Source of the DNA: Bacillus sp. OK048 | Lineage (GTDB): Bacteria > Bacillota > Bacilli > Bacillales > Cytobacillaceae | Length of the DNA: 64,000 nucleotides | Direction of reading: 5' to 3' | Assembly: GCF_900103525.1 (NCBI RefSeq) | Contig: NZ_FNHN01000002.1 | Location: forward strand, 310,001 to 374,000 | Shown here: in pieces, positions 38,926 through 46,519 of the stretch | Position numbering within the stretch: position 1 is the first letter of the stretch | Layout of the letters: every line of letters begins with the position of its first letter | Made by a program: the position numbers and the translations under genes | The notes under the pieces: generated by a model | Database searches by the model: none | The model's input: the letters and a program-made list of their open reading frames with translations, nothing else | Told to the model about the DNA's origin: nothing

Positions 38926-39792
38926 TTAGTAAGAAAAAAGAAGGTCGCTGATTTTATCAGTTAACCGTTTTTCGGAAAAATACGCATGGAGAAGTTCATT
39001 TTCATCTAAGAAGCCTTTTTCTTTGCCATCACTCTCGACAATGATTGGATGCTTACAACCCCTCTGGAATTTTTCTAACACATCAATCAACAGGTCTTGT
39101 TCATTTGCCTGAATGGGTTTTAGCGCTTGGAGGTCGCTCTTTTTACCATAGTAGCGTTCGAGTAGAAATCTCATAAAGATATAGCGACGCTGCTTCCATT
39201 CATGATAAAGCGAGAAAAGTAAAAAGCATACGATAATCCAAACATTTATTTGCTCTGGGGCAGATAGCAGGGTAAAAACAGAAAAGATTCCCACGCTTAA
39301 GAAGGAAATTATTAAGGTTAAACGGTGTGCAATCGGAAATGATTTTTTTAAAGAAAGAAGCATGAAAATAAGCTTTCCGCCATCCAATGGCCAAACAGGA
39401 AAAAGATTGAAGATCAAGATCATGGCATTGTATTGAAAAAATAATTGATACAAATCCTCAGAAATCATCCCAAAAGATTGCAGTACGTATGCTAAGACAA
39501 CCATCCAAATGTGCTGGAGTGGTCCTGCAATCACAACAATTGCCTCCTCCTTTAACGGCCGATTTCCGTGCTCCTCCATCTCGGCGACACCTCCAAAGGG
39601 GAGGAGGGTAATCTTTTTTATTCTCCAGGAAAAAAAAGAAGCCGCAGCAGCATGCCCCATTTCATGGATGAAAATGATACCTATCAAAAGGCATAGCTCA
39701 AAAAAATGTGCTGTAGCAATCGATATTGCAATGACAATCCATAACAACGGATGAATATAGACCTGTTGTAATAAACGTAAGAAACTATTCAA
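38926..39792 (-). CDS. spoIVFB: SpoIVFB intramembrane metalloprotease
   Basis: Site-2-type protease that cleaves pro-sigma-K in the mother cell membrane around the forespore. The 288-aa protein has six hydrophobic segments, the zinc motif H43-E44-x-x-H47 (FIHEMGH), the second metal ligand D138 in FPVWPLDGG and a C-terminal CBS-like domain (about 225-285) that binds substrate. Its TTG start overlaps the spoIVFA stop (TTGAATAG), so the two are translationally coupled. Confidence 0.95.
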   Translation of the reverse strand: MNSFLRLLQQVYIHPLLWIVIAISIATAHFFELCLLIGIIFIHEMGHAAAASFFSWRIKKITLLPFGGVAEMEEHGNRPLKEEAIVVIAGPLQHIWMVVLAYVLQSFGMISEDLYQLFFQYNAMILIFNLFPVWPLDGGKLIFMLLSLKKSFPIAHRLTLIISFLSVGIFSVFTLLSAPEQINVWIIVCFLLFSLYHEWKQRRYIFMRFLLERYYGKKSDLQALKPIQANEQDLLIDVLEKFQRGCKHPIIVESDGKEKGFLDENELLHAYFSEKRLTDKISDLLFSY

Positions 39793-40576
39793 AGCGTATC
39801 ACCTGAATTGGGTCAATGAATTCATCGCCCTTTTTAATGGCAAAATAATAGGTGCCCTTCGATTTGTCTTCTCCTGTTGACTCAGAAGCTGTACCTACTA
39901 CGGTTGCTGTTGCAATAAACTCATATAAACTAACCTTGATTTCATTGAGATTTCCATACGTGGTCTGTGTTTGATCAGGGTGCTGAATGATAACGGTTTT
40001 CCCAGTATCTTCCTTAACACCCGCAAAAACGACATTCCCTTCATTCATCGCTTCGATCGGTGCCCCTTTTGTAGTTTCAATCATGATTCCCTGTCCATTT
40101 TTCTCGAAATTTTCGAGGACTTTCCCTGAAAAAACAGGAACATCATGATCTTTTTCAACTACGTTTTTTCCAGATTGCTTGCCATCTTCGGTAAACGGAA
40201 GAAGTGCCAATGGCTTACCAAATTGATCTTCATACCATTTAGATACCGTAGCAAATTTAAAATCCTGCTCCATGGTTTTCATTACAAAATCCTTTGCTGG
40301 AGAAAATGTTGCTGTGTTTTCTCGGAACATGATGGCGATCACCAAAAATAAAACAGCAGATGCCAAGACTTTGAAAATGAAAACTTCCTTTTTAAATAAG
40401 GGATGGACGACGTCGTCCTTCCCTGGTTCATAAGAAGAATAATGATTAAAACCATATTTTTCATCATCTCCTGGCCAAGTAATCCCCCGATCAGGACCTT
40501 TTACTGTTGATCCACCATTATCTTTTTTTCGCTTCGCTATTCTCCGCCGTATTTCCTCAGGAGTTGACCTCATCAT
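39785..40576 (-). CDS. spoIVFA: SpoIVFA, inhibitor/scaffold of SpoIVFB
   Basis: Holds SpoIVFB inactive together with BofA until cleaved by SpoIVB. The 263-aa protein has a charged cytosolic N-terminus, one TM segment (about residues 70-88, VLASAVLFLVIAIMF) and an extracytoplasmic LytM/M23-like domain near the C-terminus (IETTKGAPIEAMNEGNVVFAG, IIQHPDQTQTTYGNL). The metal-binding His pattern of active M23 peptidases is not complete. ATG at 40576 is preferred over upstream TTG/GTG codons. Upstream lies the accessory island. Confidence 0.93.
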   Translation of the reverse strand: MMRSTPEEIRRRIAKRKKDNGGSTVKGPDRGITWPGDDEKYGFNHYSSYEPGKDDVVHPLFKKEVFIFKVLASAVLFLVIAIMFRENTATFSPAKDFVMKTMEQDFKFATVSKWYEDQFGKPLALLPFTEDGKQSGKNVVEKDHDVPVFSGKVLENFEKNGQGIMIETTKGAPIEAMNEGNVVFAGVKEDTGKTVIIQHPDQTQTTYGNLNEIKVSLYEFIATATVVGTASESTGEDKSKGTYYFAIKKGDEFIDPIQVIRFE

Positions 40577-40776
40577 ACCCACCAACCTTTAGACAGCTTT
40601 TTGTACAAGTCTATGTGGTTGTCTGCAACAGTATGACTAGAGATTATAAGAGACGTTATTCAAGATTTTTTATTGTTACAAAATTTATTGCCATTTAATG
40701 TATTACTATTTTGCATTTATATATGTAGCGTTTTAATTTGGAATTAACCATCCCAACCTATGCTCCCAAATCAAGT

Positions 40777-40929
40777 ATTTCAATTCACCCTCTAAAGTGG
40801 AGGGCAACAACCTCGGCCATTAAATTCTCCTCTAAAAACTTTTCCAATCCATAACTCACGTGCGTGCTACATCACAAAGTCAGTCCTGGTGCGCAATGAA
40901 GATTTCAATCTACTCAAGTGAAGTGCGAC
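40777..40929 (-). CRISPR. decayed type I-C CRISPR repeats (three copies, two spacers)
   Basis: Three degenerate copies of a type I-C repeat lie at 40777-40808, 40841-40870 and 40902-40929, separated by 32- and 31-base unique segments. That is the spacing of a real array. On the minus strand they begin GTTGCCCTC, GTAGCACG and GTCGCACTT and end AATTGAAAT, GATTGGAAA and GATTGAAAT. The first copy keeps a CCCTC/GAGGG stem by paired changes. No fourth unit is found to the left. There are no cas genes in the window. Confidence 0.6.
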
Positions 40930-40959
40930 AAATCTGCTGTCACACTAACGAGGAGTAAT

Positions 40960-41181
40960 ATGACAGATGCGCTTGCGGTTGTACCGAGTGATACAACAGA
41001 CCTAGCGAAGGGTGTGACTAAAGGGATTTTCGTGGGTGTTTCTGGCGATGTAAGAGTTGACCTTTCAAGTGGTACAATCATTACTTTGAAAGGTCTTGCT
41101 GCAGGTGTCATTCATCCAATTGCAGTCAAAAGAGTATATGCAACAAACACAACAGCACTGGAGATTGTAGGTGTATATTGA
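40960..41181 (+). CDS. phage-like spike base protein
   Basis: A 73-aa protein beginning MTDALAVVPSDTTDLAKG, with GIFVGVSGDVRVDL, TIITLKGLAAGVIHPIAVKRVYAT and a terminal LEIVGVY. This is the pattern of small spike-base (Rcc01079-like) virion proteins of phages and gene transfer agents. AGGAG lies four bases before the ATG. Its stop overlaps the start of the LamG gene. Only tail-tip-type genes are present; no capsid, terminase or integrase is seen, so it is a fragment of a phage structural module. Confidence 0.65.
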   Translation: MTDALAVVPSDTTDLAKGVTKGIFVGVSGDVRVDLSSGTIITLKGLAAGVIHPIAVKRVYATNTTALEIVGVY

Positions 41182-41852
41182 TGATTGGTATCGCATTATC
41201 AAAAGACAATTCGTATCATAATGCAGTAAAAAGAGGTCCTAGCGAATTAACATTTGACGGTGTGGACGATTATATTGAAACGGATTTTATTCCAAGTTCA
41301 GAAAATTTAGGACAGGCTTTTACTTGGGAATTTTGGAACTATTATAACACGGTCTCTGGTGTAGCGGGTTCTCATGGAAATGATGGTTCAACTCCAAGAT
41401 TTTACACTCAGGTAACTCATCGAGGAATTTTGAGGGTTGCAATTGGTGATAAGTTTTTGGATTTACCAAGTGACACAGTAGTTGCTGGAAAATGGACACA
41501 CATAGCACATGTGTTTGATCGCGGAACTGTATATACGTATGTGGACGGTATATTAGTAAATAAACTTGTAGATGTAATATATAATGGGCACTCTACCCTT
41601 TTCAACATGGGAAGAGGTTACACACGTTCAAGACATATCAACGGTAGAACCAAAGAACACCGAATATGGACTACTGCAAAATCCCAACAAGAAATCATCG
41701 ATAACATGAATAAAGAATTAAAGGGAAATGAACCAGGGCATTTACGATACTGGAAACTCAATGAGGGTGCAGGGAATAACGTGCGAGAGTATTCCGTTAA
41801 CACATCAAATCGAAAGACAGAAACGGTTTATGGAGCTATTTGGAAATATTAG
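41181..41852 (+). CDS. LamG/concanavalin A-like domain protein, phage-like
   Basis: A 223-aa protein that is mostly one LamG-type jelly-roll: LTFDGVDDYIET near the start, FTWEFWNY, KWTHIAHVFDRGTVYTYVDGILV in the middle, and IWTTAKSQQEI plus LRYWKLNEG near the end. No signal peptide. Such proteins follow phage tail/spike genes and bind glycans or cell surfaces. The ATG overlaps the previous stop (TGATG), so the two are an operon. Host or phage receptor target is unknown. Confidence 0.8.
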   Translation: MIGIALSKDNSYHNAVKRGPSELTFDGVDDYIETDFIPSSENLGQAFTWEFWNYYNTVSGVAGSHGNDGSTPRFYTQVTHRGILRVAIGDKFLDLPSDTVVAGKWTHIAHVFDRGTVYTYVDGILVNKLVDVIYNGHSTLFNMGRGYTRSRHINGRTKEHRIWTTAKSQQEIIDNMNKELKGNEPGHLRYWKLNEGAGNNVREYSVNTSNRKTETVYGAIWKY

Positions 41853-41864
41853 GAGGTTTTCACC

Positions 41865-42083
41865 ATGATGAAAGTTTTCGAAATTCGATCGCCACAGGGA
41901 GTTCTGCGACAGGAGTTCTACAGTGGTGTAAAGGAAAAGTTAGTTACACCAATGCTTGAACAATTTGTTAACAACGAAGAATGGTATCAAATTAATTATC
42001 ATGAATGTTATAACGATGAAGGAAAACCTTGTGAGCCTTGGGAAACAGTCGCTCAAAAGGGTGAGTTACCACAAGGGGAATAG
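41865..42083 (+). CDS. small hypothetical protein of the phage-like cassette
   Basis: A 72-aa, acidic, soluble protein with the core MKVFEIRSPQGVLRQEFYSG and EWYQINYHECYNDEGKPCEPW. I do not recognise a family. It has a good GGAGG site and starts 12 bases after the LamG gene, so it belongs to the same transcription unit. Confidence 0.65.
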   Translation: MMKVFEIRSPQGVLRQEFYSGVKEKLVTPMLEQFVNNEEWYQINYHECYNDEGKPCEPWETVAQKGELPQGE

Positions 42084-42200
42084 TCACACTAAAGAAAGTC
42101 TATTCGATGCTCTGAATGGTGTAGGATTGATTTAACAAATATTTCAAAAGGTATTCTCCCTTTTTTAGCGAATTATCGTTAAGGAGGAGAGGTGTTGTAA

Positions 42201-42758
42201 ATGGATACAGTAAAACAATTGAGATTGACTTATATTCATCATGGACTTAGAGAGTCTAATAAAAGATTGAAAGAAGCCTTAAACGCTTCTGATCCTAACA
42301 GTCTACCTATAACTACTTCTTTGAGTGAAGTAATATTCTGGCTGAATGTCGCTGATGAGTGGCACTTTAGAAATAGGAATACTAAGGGCTCATACACAAA
42401 ATTAAGGAAAAAAGAAATAGGAGGACAATGTCTATTAGGTTTAAGACATGCTTTTAACTCGTTAAAACATGAAATGTCTTTTATAAAACTAATTCGTTCA
42501 GTCGAAAATAAACCTTTGTTTGAAGGTAGTGGTTATGTTGTTGAAGACTACTCTAAAGAAATCATTTGGTTAAAAGCTAAAGGATTGATTGATAAAAGGA
42601 AAAATGAGGATAAATTAAACCTAAAAAATTATAGAAGGTATTTAGAAGGGAAAAATGTTCCAAAAACTATAGAAGAAGCAACAAGATTTTTGTATGAACG
42701 TTTCACGGAAACTAAGACCGAACATTTTCAAAATAATAAATTTACAGTATCTAGCTAA
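42201..42758 (+). CDS. hypothetical protein of the island
   Basis: A 185-aa, mostly helical, basic soluble protein with a strong AAGGAGGAG site 11 bases before the ATG. The segment SLSEVIFWLNVADEWHFRN followed by GLRHAFNSLKHEMSF resembles small HEPN-like all-helical proteins, whose core helix ends in an N/R-x(3-6)-H motif, but the match is weak and no function is claimed. It is AT-rich and ends 22 bases before the orphan CRISPR repeat. Confidence 0.6.
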   Translation: MDTVKQLRLTYIHHGLRESNKRLKEALNASDPNSLPITTSLSEVIFWLNVADEWHFRNRNTKGSYTKLRKKEIGGQCLLGLRHAFNSLKHEMSFIKLIRSVENKPLFEGSGYVVEDYSKEIIWLKAKGLIDKRKNEDKLNLKNYRRYLEGKNVPKTIEEATRFLYERFTETKTEHFQNNKFTVSS

Positions 42759-42780
42759 CGAAGTTCTTATGTGAGTTAGA

Positions 42781-42811
42781 ATTCAATCCACGCACTCACG
42801 AGGAGTGCGAC
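42781..42811 (-). CRISPR. orphan near-consensus type I-C CRISPR repeat
   Basis: On the minus strand this 31-base sequence starts GTCGCACTC and ends GAGTGCGTGGATTGAAT, with the CGCACTC/GAGTGCG hairpin of type I-C repeats such as those of Bacillus halodurans. It is the best-kept copy in the island; the three decayed copies at 40777-40929 share its orientation. In array polarity this would be the leader-proximal end, and AT-rich leader-like DNA follows at 42812-43097. Confidence 0.75.
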
Positions 42812-43097
42812 AGTGATTTTTAACCAAAAAGGTAAATAAAGTGGTTTTTTTAGTTATCAAATCGCGATTTTCCTTAATTTCGTAAGAACTAATTATAATA
42901 AATAAATAAATTTTATTCTTTCAATACAGTATTAGCCCAAAAATGATTTTCTTGGCCCCATTTCACAAATAATGTCAATTCTATTTCACCAGTTAAATTC
43001 ACTATACATTAATAAAATTTACAAAAAAATGCAGTAATTTCACAAAATGTTCAACAATTATTGGCAGGTGCAATATGGTCAGATACATATTAAAAAT
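42812..43097. other. AT-rich non-coding DNA, possible CRISPR leader remnant
   Basis: No frame with a ribosome site, no tRNA and no clear promoter is visible. The stretch is strongly AT-rich and directly adjoins the best CRISPR repeat on its leader side, so it may be what is left of a leader. That is inference from position and composition only. Confidence 0.35.
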
Positions 43098-43140
43098 CCT
43101 GTCCACATAAAAATGTGGGCACTGAAAAAGTTCGCATAAC

Positions 43141-43185
43141 AAAAAAAGGTAGAAGTCTCAAATATTTGAGATTTCTACCTTTTTC
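43141..43185. terminator. symmetrical hairpin/bidirectional terminator
   Basis: GGTAGAAGTCTCAAAT pairs with ATTTGAGATTTCTACC (one mismatch, essentially no loop), flanked by A7 and T5. It can terminate in either direction. Confidence 0.75.
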
Positions 43186-43200
43186 TATTGTTTATCGGAC

Positions 43201-43425
43201 TCTCATTCACTCTATGAGTGACGGTTCTCTCTACTTTTAGCAGTTTTCGGGCTCTCATTCACTCTATGAGTGACGGTTCTCTCTACTTTTAGCAGTTTTC
43301 GGGCTCTCATCCACTCTATGAGTGACCGCGCACTCTACTTTTAGCAGTTACCGGGCTCTCATCCACTCTATGAGTGACCGCGCTCTCTTCTTTTAGCCGA
43401 TTTCGGGCTCTCATCCACTTTTATG
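43201..43425. repeat. 52-bp tandem repeat array (4 units plus partial)
   Basis: TCTCAT anchors stand at 43201, 43253, 43305, 43357 and 43409, exactly 52 bases apart. Each unit contains the inverted repeat CACTC-TAT-GAGTG and the segment CTACTTTTAGCAG. The first two units are nearly identical and the later ones have diverged. It is non-coding and lies just downstream of minD. The sequence is unrelated to the array at 20.8 kb, but the period is the same. Confidence 0.92.
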
Positions 43426-43471
43426 CAGTTTTTCAGTTCCCCACATAAAACAGGACAGGCTAATCGAATAT

Positions 43472-44275
43472 CTATCTTACACCAAAAAACTTCTTAATTT
43501 TCCCAAAGACACTTTTGTTTGTTTCTTCCAGCGCCTGTAGCGGTATGGATTCCCCGAGGATGCGTCTGGCTATATTGCGGTAGGCAATGGATGCTTTGCT
43601 ATTTGGATTTAAGGCAATCGGTTCGCCGTGATTGGAAGCTTTGATGACTTCCTCATCATCTGCCACGATGCCAATTAACTCAATCGACAAATGAGCAGTG
43701 ATTTCATCCACATCTAACATATCGCCGCTTTTCATCATATGATTACGAATTCGGTTTATCACCAATTTCGGTGCCTCAATCGTCTTAACCTTTTCTAACA
43801 GACCAATGATTCTATCAGCATCTCGTACGGCTGATACTTCCGGTGTAGTTACCACGATGGCTCGATCTGCACCGGCAATAGCATTTTGGAAGCCTTGTTC
43901 AATTCCGGCAGGACAATCAATAATAATATAATCATAGTCTTGCTTTAGTTCATTCATAAGTTTGTGCATCTGTTCTGGCTTAATAGCTGATTTATCAACT
44001 GTTTGCGCTGCTGGCAGCAAATACAATAAATCTTCGAATCTTTTATCTTTGACGAGGGCTTGATGGATTTTACATCTACCTTCCACCACATCTACAAGGT
44101 CATATATGATTCGATTTTCCAGCCCCATTACAACATCTAAATTTCGAAGGCCAATATCCGTATCCACTAAGCATACTTTTTTGCCTTGAAGGGCCAAAGC
44201 TGTACCAATATTAGCAGAAGTCGTGGTTTTTCCGACGCCACCCTTACCGGATGTAATTACTATTGCCTCTCCCAC
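43472..44275 (-). CDS. minD: septum site-determining ATPase MinD
   Basis: Membrane-cycling ATPase that recruits MinC to block division away from midcell. The 267-aa protein has the deviant Walker A GKGGVGKTT (10-18), VDTDIGLRNLD, IIDCPAGIE and a C-terminal amphipathic membrane-targeting helix (VFGKIKKFFGVR). The start is GTG at 44275 after AAGGGGG. It follows minC with one base between stop and start. Confidence 0.97.
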   Translation of the reverse strand: MGEAIVITSGKGGVGKTTTSANIGTALALQGKKVCLVDTDIGLRNLDVVMGLENRIIYDLVDVVEGRCKIHQALVKDKRFEDLLYLLPAAQTVDKSAIKPEQMHKLMNELKQDYDYIIIDCPAGIEQGFQNAIAGADRAIVVTTPEVSAVRDADRIIGLLEKVKTIEAPKLVINRIRNHMMKSGDMLDVDEITAHLSIELIGIVADDEEVIKASNHGEPIALNPNSKASIAYRNIARRILGESIPLQALEETNKSVFGKIKKFFGVR

Positions 44276-44276
44276 A

Positions 44277-44957
44277 TTAATGTCCCCCTTCGAATCTATT
44301 TAAATTAGGCCTTAAATTTATTAAAACTTGCAATCTATCTACGATGATTTGATGGTTATCGTCGATGTACGCACATTCCATTTCACGCTTTTCGTTTATC
44401 CCTGCATAATCTGGTGCACGATTGATACAATCGTGAATCCTCAGCTGCGAGGGCTGCATGCTAGATGCGGTAATAACCGCTTGATCATTCCCCAAAACCC
44501 CTGCATGAGCGATGCCCTTTAAGGCACCCATGATAAAAATATTTCCTCCTGCCATCACGGTTCCACCTGGGTTTACATCGCCGATTAGAAGTAAATCTCC
44601 TGGGACTTCTAGTACTTGTCCTGAACGGATAATTCGCGAAACAGTAACGACCTCATTTTCTGCTTTAAGCTTGTCTACTTCTGCTCTTGTGACCACATTT
44701 GTTACAATATCATCTACCACTAAGTTCTTTTTTTGGCGGATAAGCTCTTTTATTTCTTCACGTTGAGCATCGGTTAAATACCTATTGCCAACATCGACTT
44801 TCACAGGTGTTAATGGACGCTCAACCTGGGTTGTTTGATTTGCTGAAAGTTTTTCATCGAGCTCCTTTTGCAGCTCCTGATAGGAGCAACTATCATCAAG
44901 ATGAAGGACAATTCCATCCTTCGTACCTTTAATCGTAACATTTTGTCGCTTTTTCAT
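44277..44957 (-). CDS. minC: septum site-determining protein MinC
   Basis: Inhibitor of FtsZ polymerisation. The 226-aa protein has an N-terminal MinC domain ([20 protein letters not shown]) and the C-terminal beta-helical MinD-binding domain ([34 protein letters not shown]). GAGGTG lies upstream of the ATG. It is followed directly by minD. Confidence 0.96.
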   Translation of the reverse strand: MKKRQNVTIKGTKDGIVLHLDDSCSYQELQKELDEKLSANQTTQVERPLTPVKVDVGNRYLTDAQREEIKELIRQKKNLVVDDIVTNVVTRAEVDKLKAENEVVTVSRIIRSGQVLEVPGDLLLIGDVNPGGTVMAGGNIFIMGALKGIAHAGVLGNDQAVITASSMQPSQLRIHDCINRAPDYAGINEKREMECAYIDDNHQIIVDRLQVLINLRPNLNRFEGGH

Positions 44958-45035
44958 GGAGAAAACTCACCTCAAATAATAAGAAACACATTAGTGCCCA
45001 GAAATTGACACCTAACAAGCCAGAGACACACTTTT

Positions 45036-45064
45036 ATTATACAATTCGACACGCTTTGTGTATT
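45036..45064 (-). promoter_or_regulatory. possible promoter of minCD
   Basis: On the minus strand a perfect TATAAT (45041-45036), preceded directly by TTG, lies 79 bases before the minC start. The -35 (AATACA, 17-base spacer) is weak. Confidence 0.4.
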
Positions 45065-45092
45065 CTCCTTTTTTTAAAAAGAAATACACTTT

Positions 45093-45611
45093 TCATTCAT
45101 CTCGTATGCTTTCTGCAAATTTTTCAAACTGACGCTTAAATGGATAGCTCACAATTACTAGAAAAACTGCATTTAGCAGGAGCGAAGGATAAAGACGCAT
45201 CTTTAAAAAACTCATAAATTCGAGCGTGGTAATATGAATTAAAAAGTCCATTTCATAGACACCTAATTCGAGTAAGGCAATCCCCACTAAAGAAATCAGA
45301 AAGGCGACAATAATATTCGTCTGCAAGACATGCATAATTTTTGAAATAAGGTAGGCAACGAACGGAAATAGAAAAAAGTATATACCGATAATCTCAATCC
45401 AAACAATATCAAATAGCAGACCAAAAATAGCTCCATAAATAATTCCATATTTTCTGCCAGCATAAATAGTTAGAAATAATATTCCTGCGAACAGAAAATG
45501 AGGGACTAAAATGTAATCATGTCCAAAAACCTTTGGAGGGGCATATTGGACAAACATGCTTTCTAAAAGGAAAAGGAATAGAAACAAAAGAGGAAGCAGG
45601 AGTTTCTTCAC
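45093..45611 (-). CDS. mreD: rod shape-determining protein MreD
   Basis: Integral membrane protein of the elongasome, 172 aa with five or six TM segments (for example LLLPLLFLFLFLLESMF and YGAIFGLLFDIVWIE). The start is GTG at 45611, overlapping the mreC stop by four bases with GGAGG just upstream. It is the last gene of mreBCD. Confidence 0.93.
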   Translation of the reverse strand: MKKLLLPLLFLFLFLLESMFVQYAPPKVFGHDYILVPHFLFAGILFLTIYAGRKYGIIYGAIFGLLFDIVWIEIIGIYFFLFPFVAYLISKIMHVLQTNIIVAFLISLVGIALLELGVYEMDFLIHITTLEFMSFLKMRLYPSLLLNAVFLVIVSYPFKRQFEKFAESIRDE

Positions 45612-46489
45612 AAATCCTCCTCCTCCCCTGCGCCCATTTCTTCAATAGTAGGCTGAGTCATTTTTCTTGTAATCACAATAATGTTTTCCAAATCATAAAA
45701 GTTAGCACCTGGTTCAACTAAAGCAGTTTGATTTAGTCCGTATTGGTCTGGCATCACATCAATGACTTTACCTATTTGCAAGCCCTGTGGAAATACACCG
45801 CCTAGACCAGAGGTGATAACATTTTGTCCTTTTTTAATTTCTACTCCTGAAGGAATCGCTTTTATTAATAATGCCTTTTTTTCTTTATCGTAGCCTTCGA
45901 CAAGTCCATTTACATTTGTTTCGCCTTGGACGATGGCCGAAATCCGATTCTTCGGATCCATTGCGCTCAACAATTGAACTGTGGAGCTAAACTGGTTGAC
46001 TGTTTTTACTTTCCCAATCAAGCCGTGTGCAGTAACAACTGCCATATTTTTTTTAATACCGTCTGTTTTTCCTTTATTGATAATAATCATTTCATGCCAA
46101 CGATCAGGGTTTCTACCTATTACGGTTGCTTGTAAAGGTTCAAAATCTCTCAAGGTTTCTTCTTCACCGAGAATATCACGCAGCTCTTTATTGTCCTTTT
46201 CCAGCTCCTGCACCTGTGCTTCAAGGGTAACAAGTTTCTCCATCCGTGATTTTAATTCTTTATTCTCTTCATATGTATTTTGTAAGTCCTGAAGATTTTC
46301 AAAGAAACCTGCAACTAAATGAGCAGGCTTTGAAACCAGAGATTGCACCCAGCCGGCAGTGTCCTTTAGGAACTGCTCGGGCCAGGATAGTTTACTTCTC
46401 TCCCTTAACGAAAACCCAATCAATGCCACGAGAACAATAATGCTTACCAGCAAAACGATCAATCGTTTATTCAAAAAGAACTGTGGCAT
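45608..46489 (-). CDS. mreC: rod shape-determining protein MreC
   Basis: Bitopic elongasome protein that links MreB to wall synthases. The 293-aa protein has one N-terminal TM (about 8-25), a coiled coil (about 65-115, NTYEENKELKSRMEKLVTLE) and the beta-barrel MreC domain (ATVIGRNPDRWHEMIIINKG, VTSGLGGVFPQGLQIGKV). It lies between mreB and mreD. Confidence 0.95.
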   Translation of the reverse strand: MPQFFLNKRLIVLLVSIIVLVALIGFSLRERSKLSWPEQFLKDTAGWVQSLVSKPAHLVAGFFENLQDLQNTYEENKELKSRMEKLVTLEAQVQELEKDNKELRDILGEEETLRDFEPLQATVIGRNPDRWHEMIIINKGKTDGIKKNMAVVTAHGLIGKVKTVNQFSSTVQLLSAMDPKNRISAIVQGETNVNGLVEGYDKEKKALLIKAIPSGVEIKKGQNVITSGLGGVFPQGLQIGKVIDVMPDQYGLNQTALVEPGANFYDLENIIVITRKMTQPTIEEMGAGEEEDL

Positions 46490-46519
46490 GATTATACACC
46501 TCTATTTTTACAAAATAAT

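Larger units (their letters stand above)
43098..43459. mobile_element. 362-bp MITE-like unit with imperfect terminal inverted repeats
   Basis: The left end (43098-43139) and the reverse complement of the right end (43421-43459) align over about 40 bases: both read CCTGTCC, then ATGTGGG, ACTGAAAAA and GCATAA, with small indels. Between them lie a hairpin (43141-43185) and a 52-bp repeat array (43201-43425). No transposase and no clear target duplication are seen. It may be a miniature element or a composite repeat. Confidence 0.5.

Noticed and set aside
43201-43425. CRISPR array
   Set aside because: Same reason: contiguous 52-base units without variable spacers, and no similarity to the type I-C repeat nearby.
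40586-43471. cas genes or an adaptation module next to the CRISPR repeats
   Set aside because: None of the frames resembles cas1, cas2, cas3, cas5, cas7 or cas8; only phage-like and unknown genes are present.
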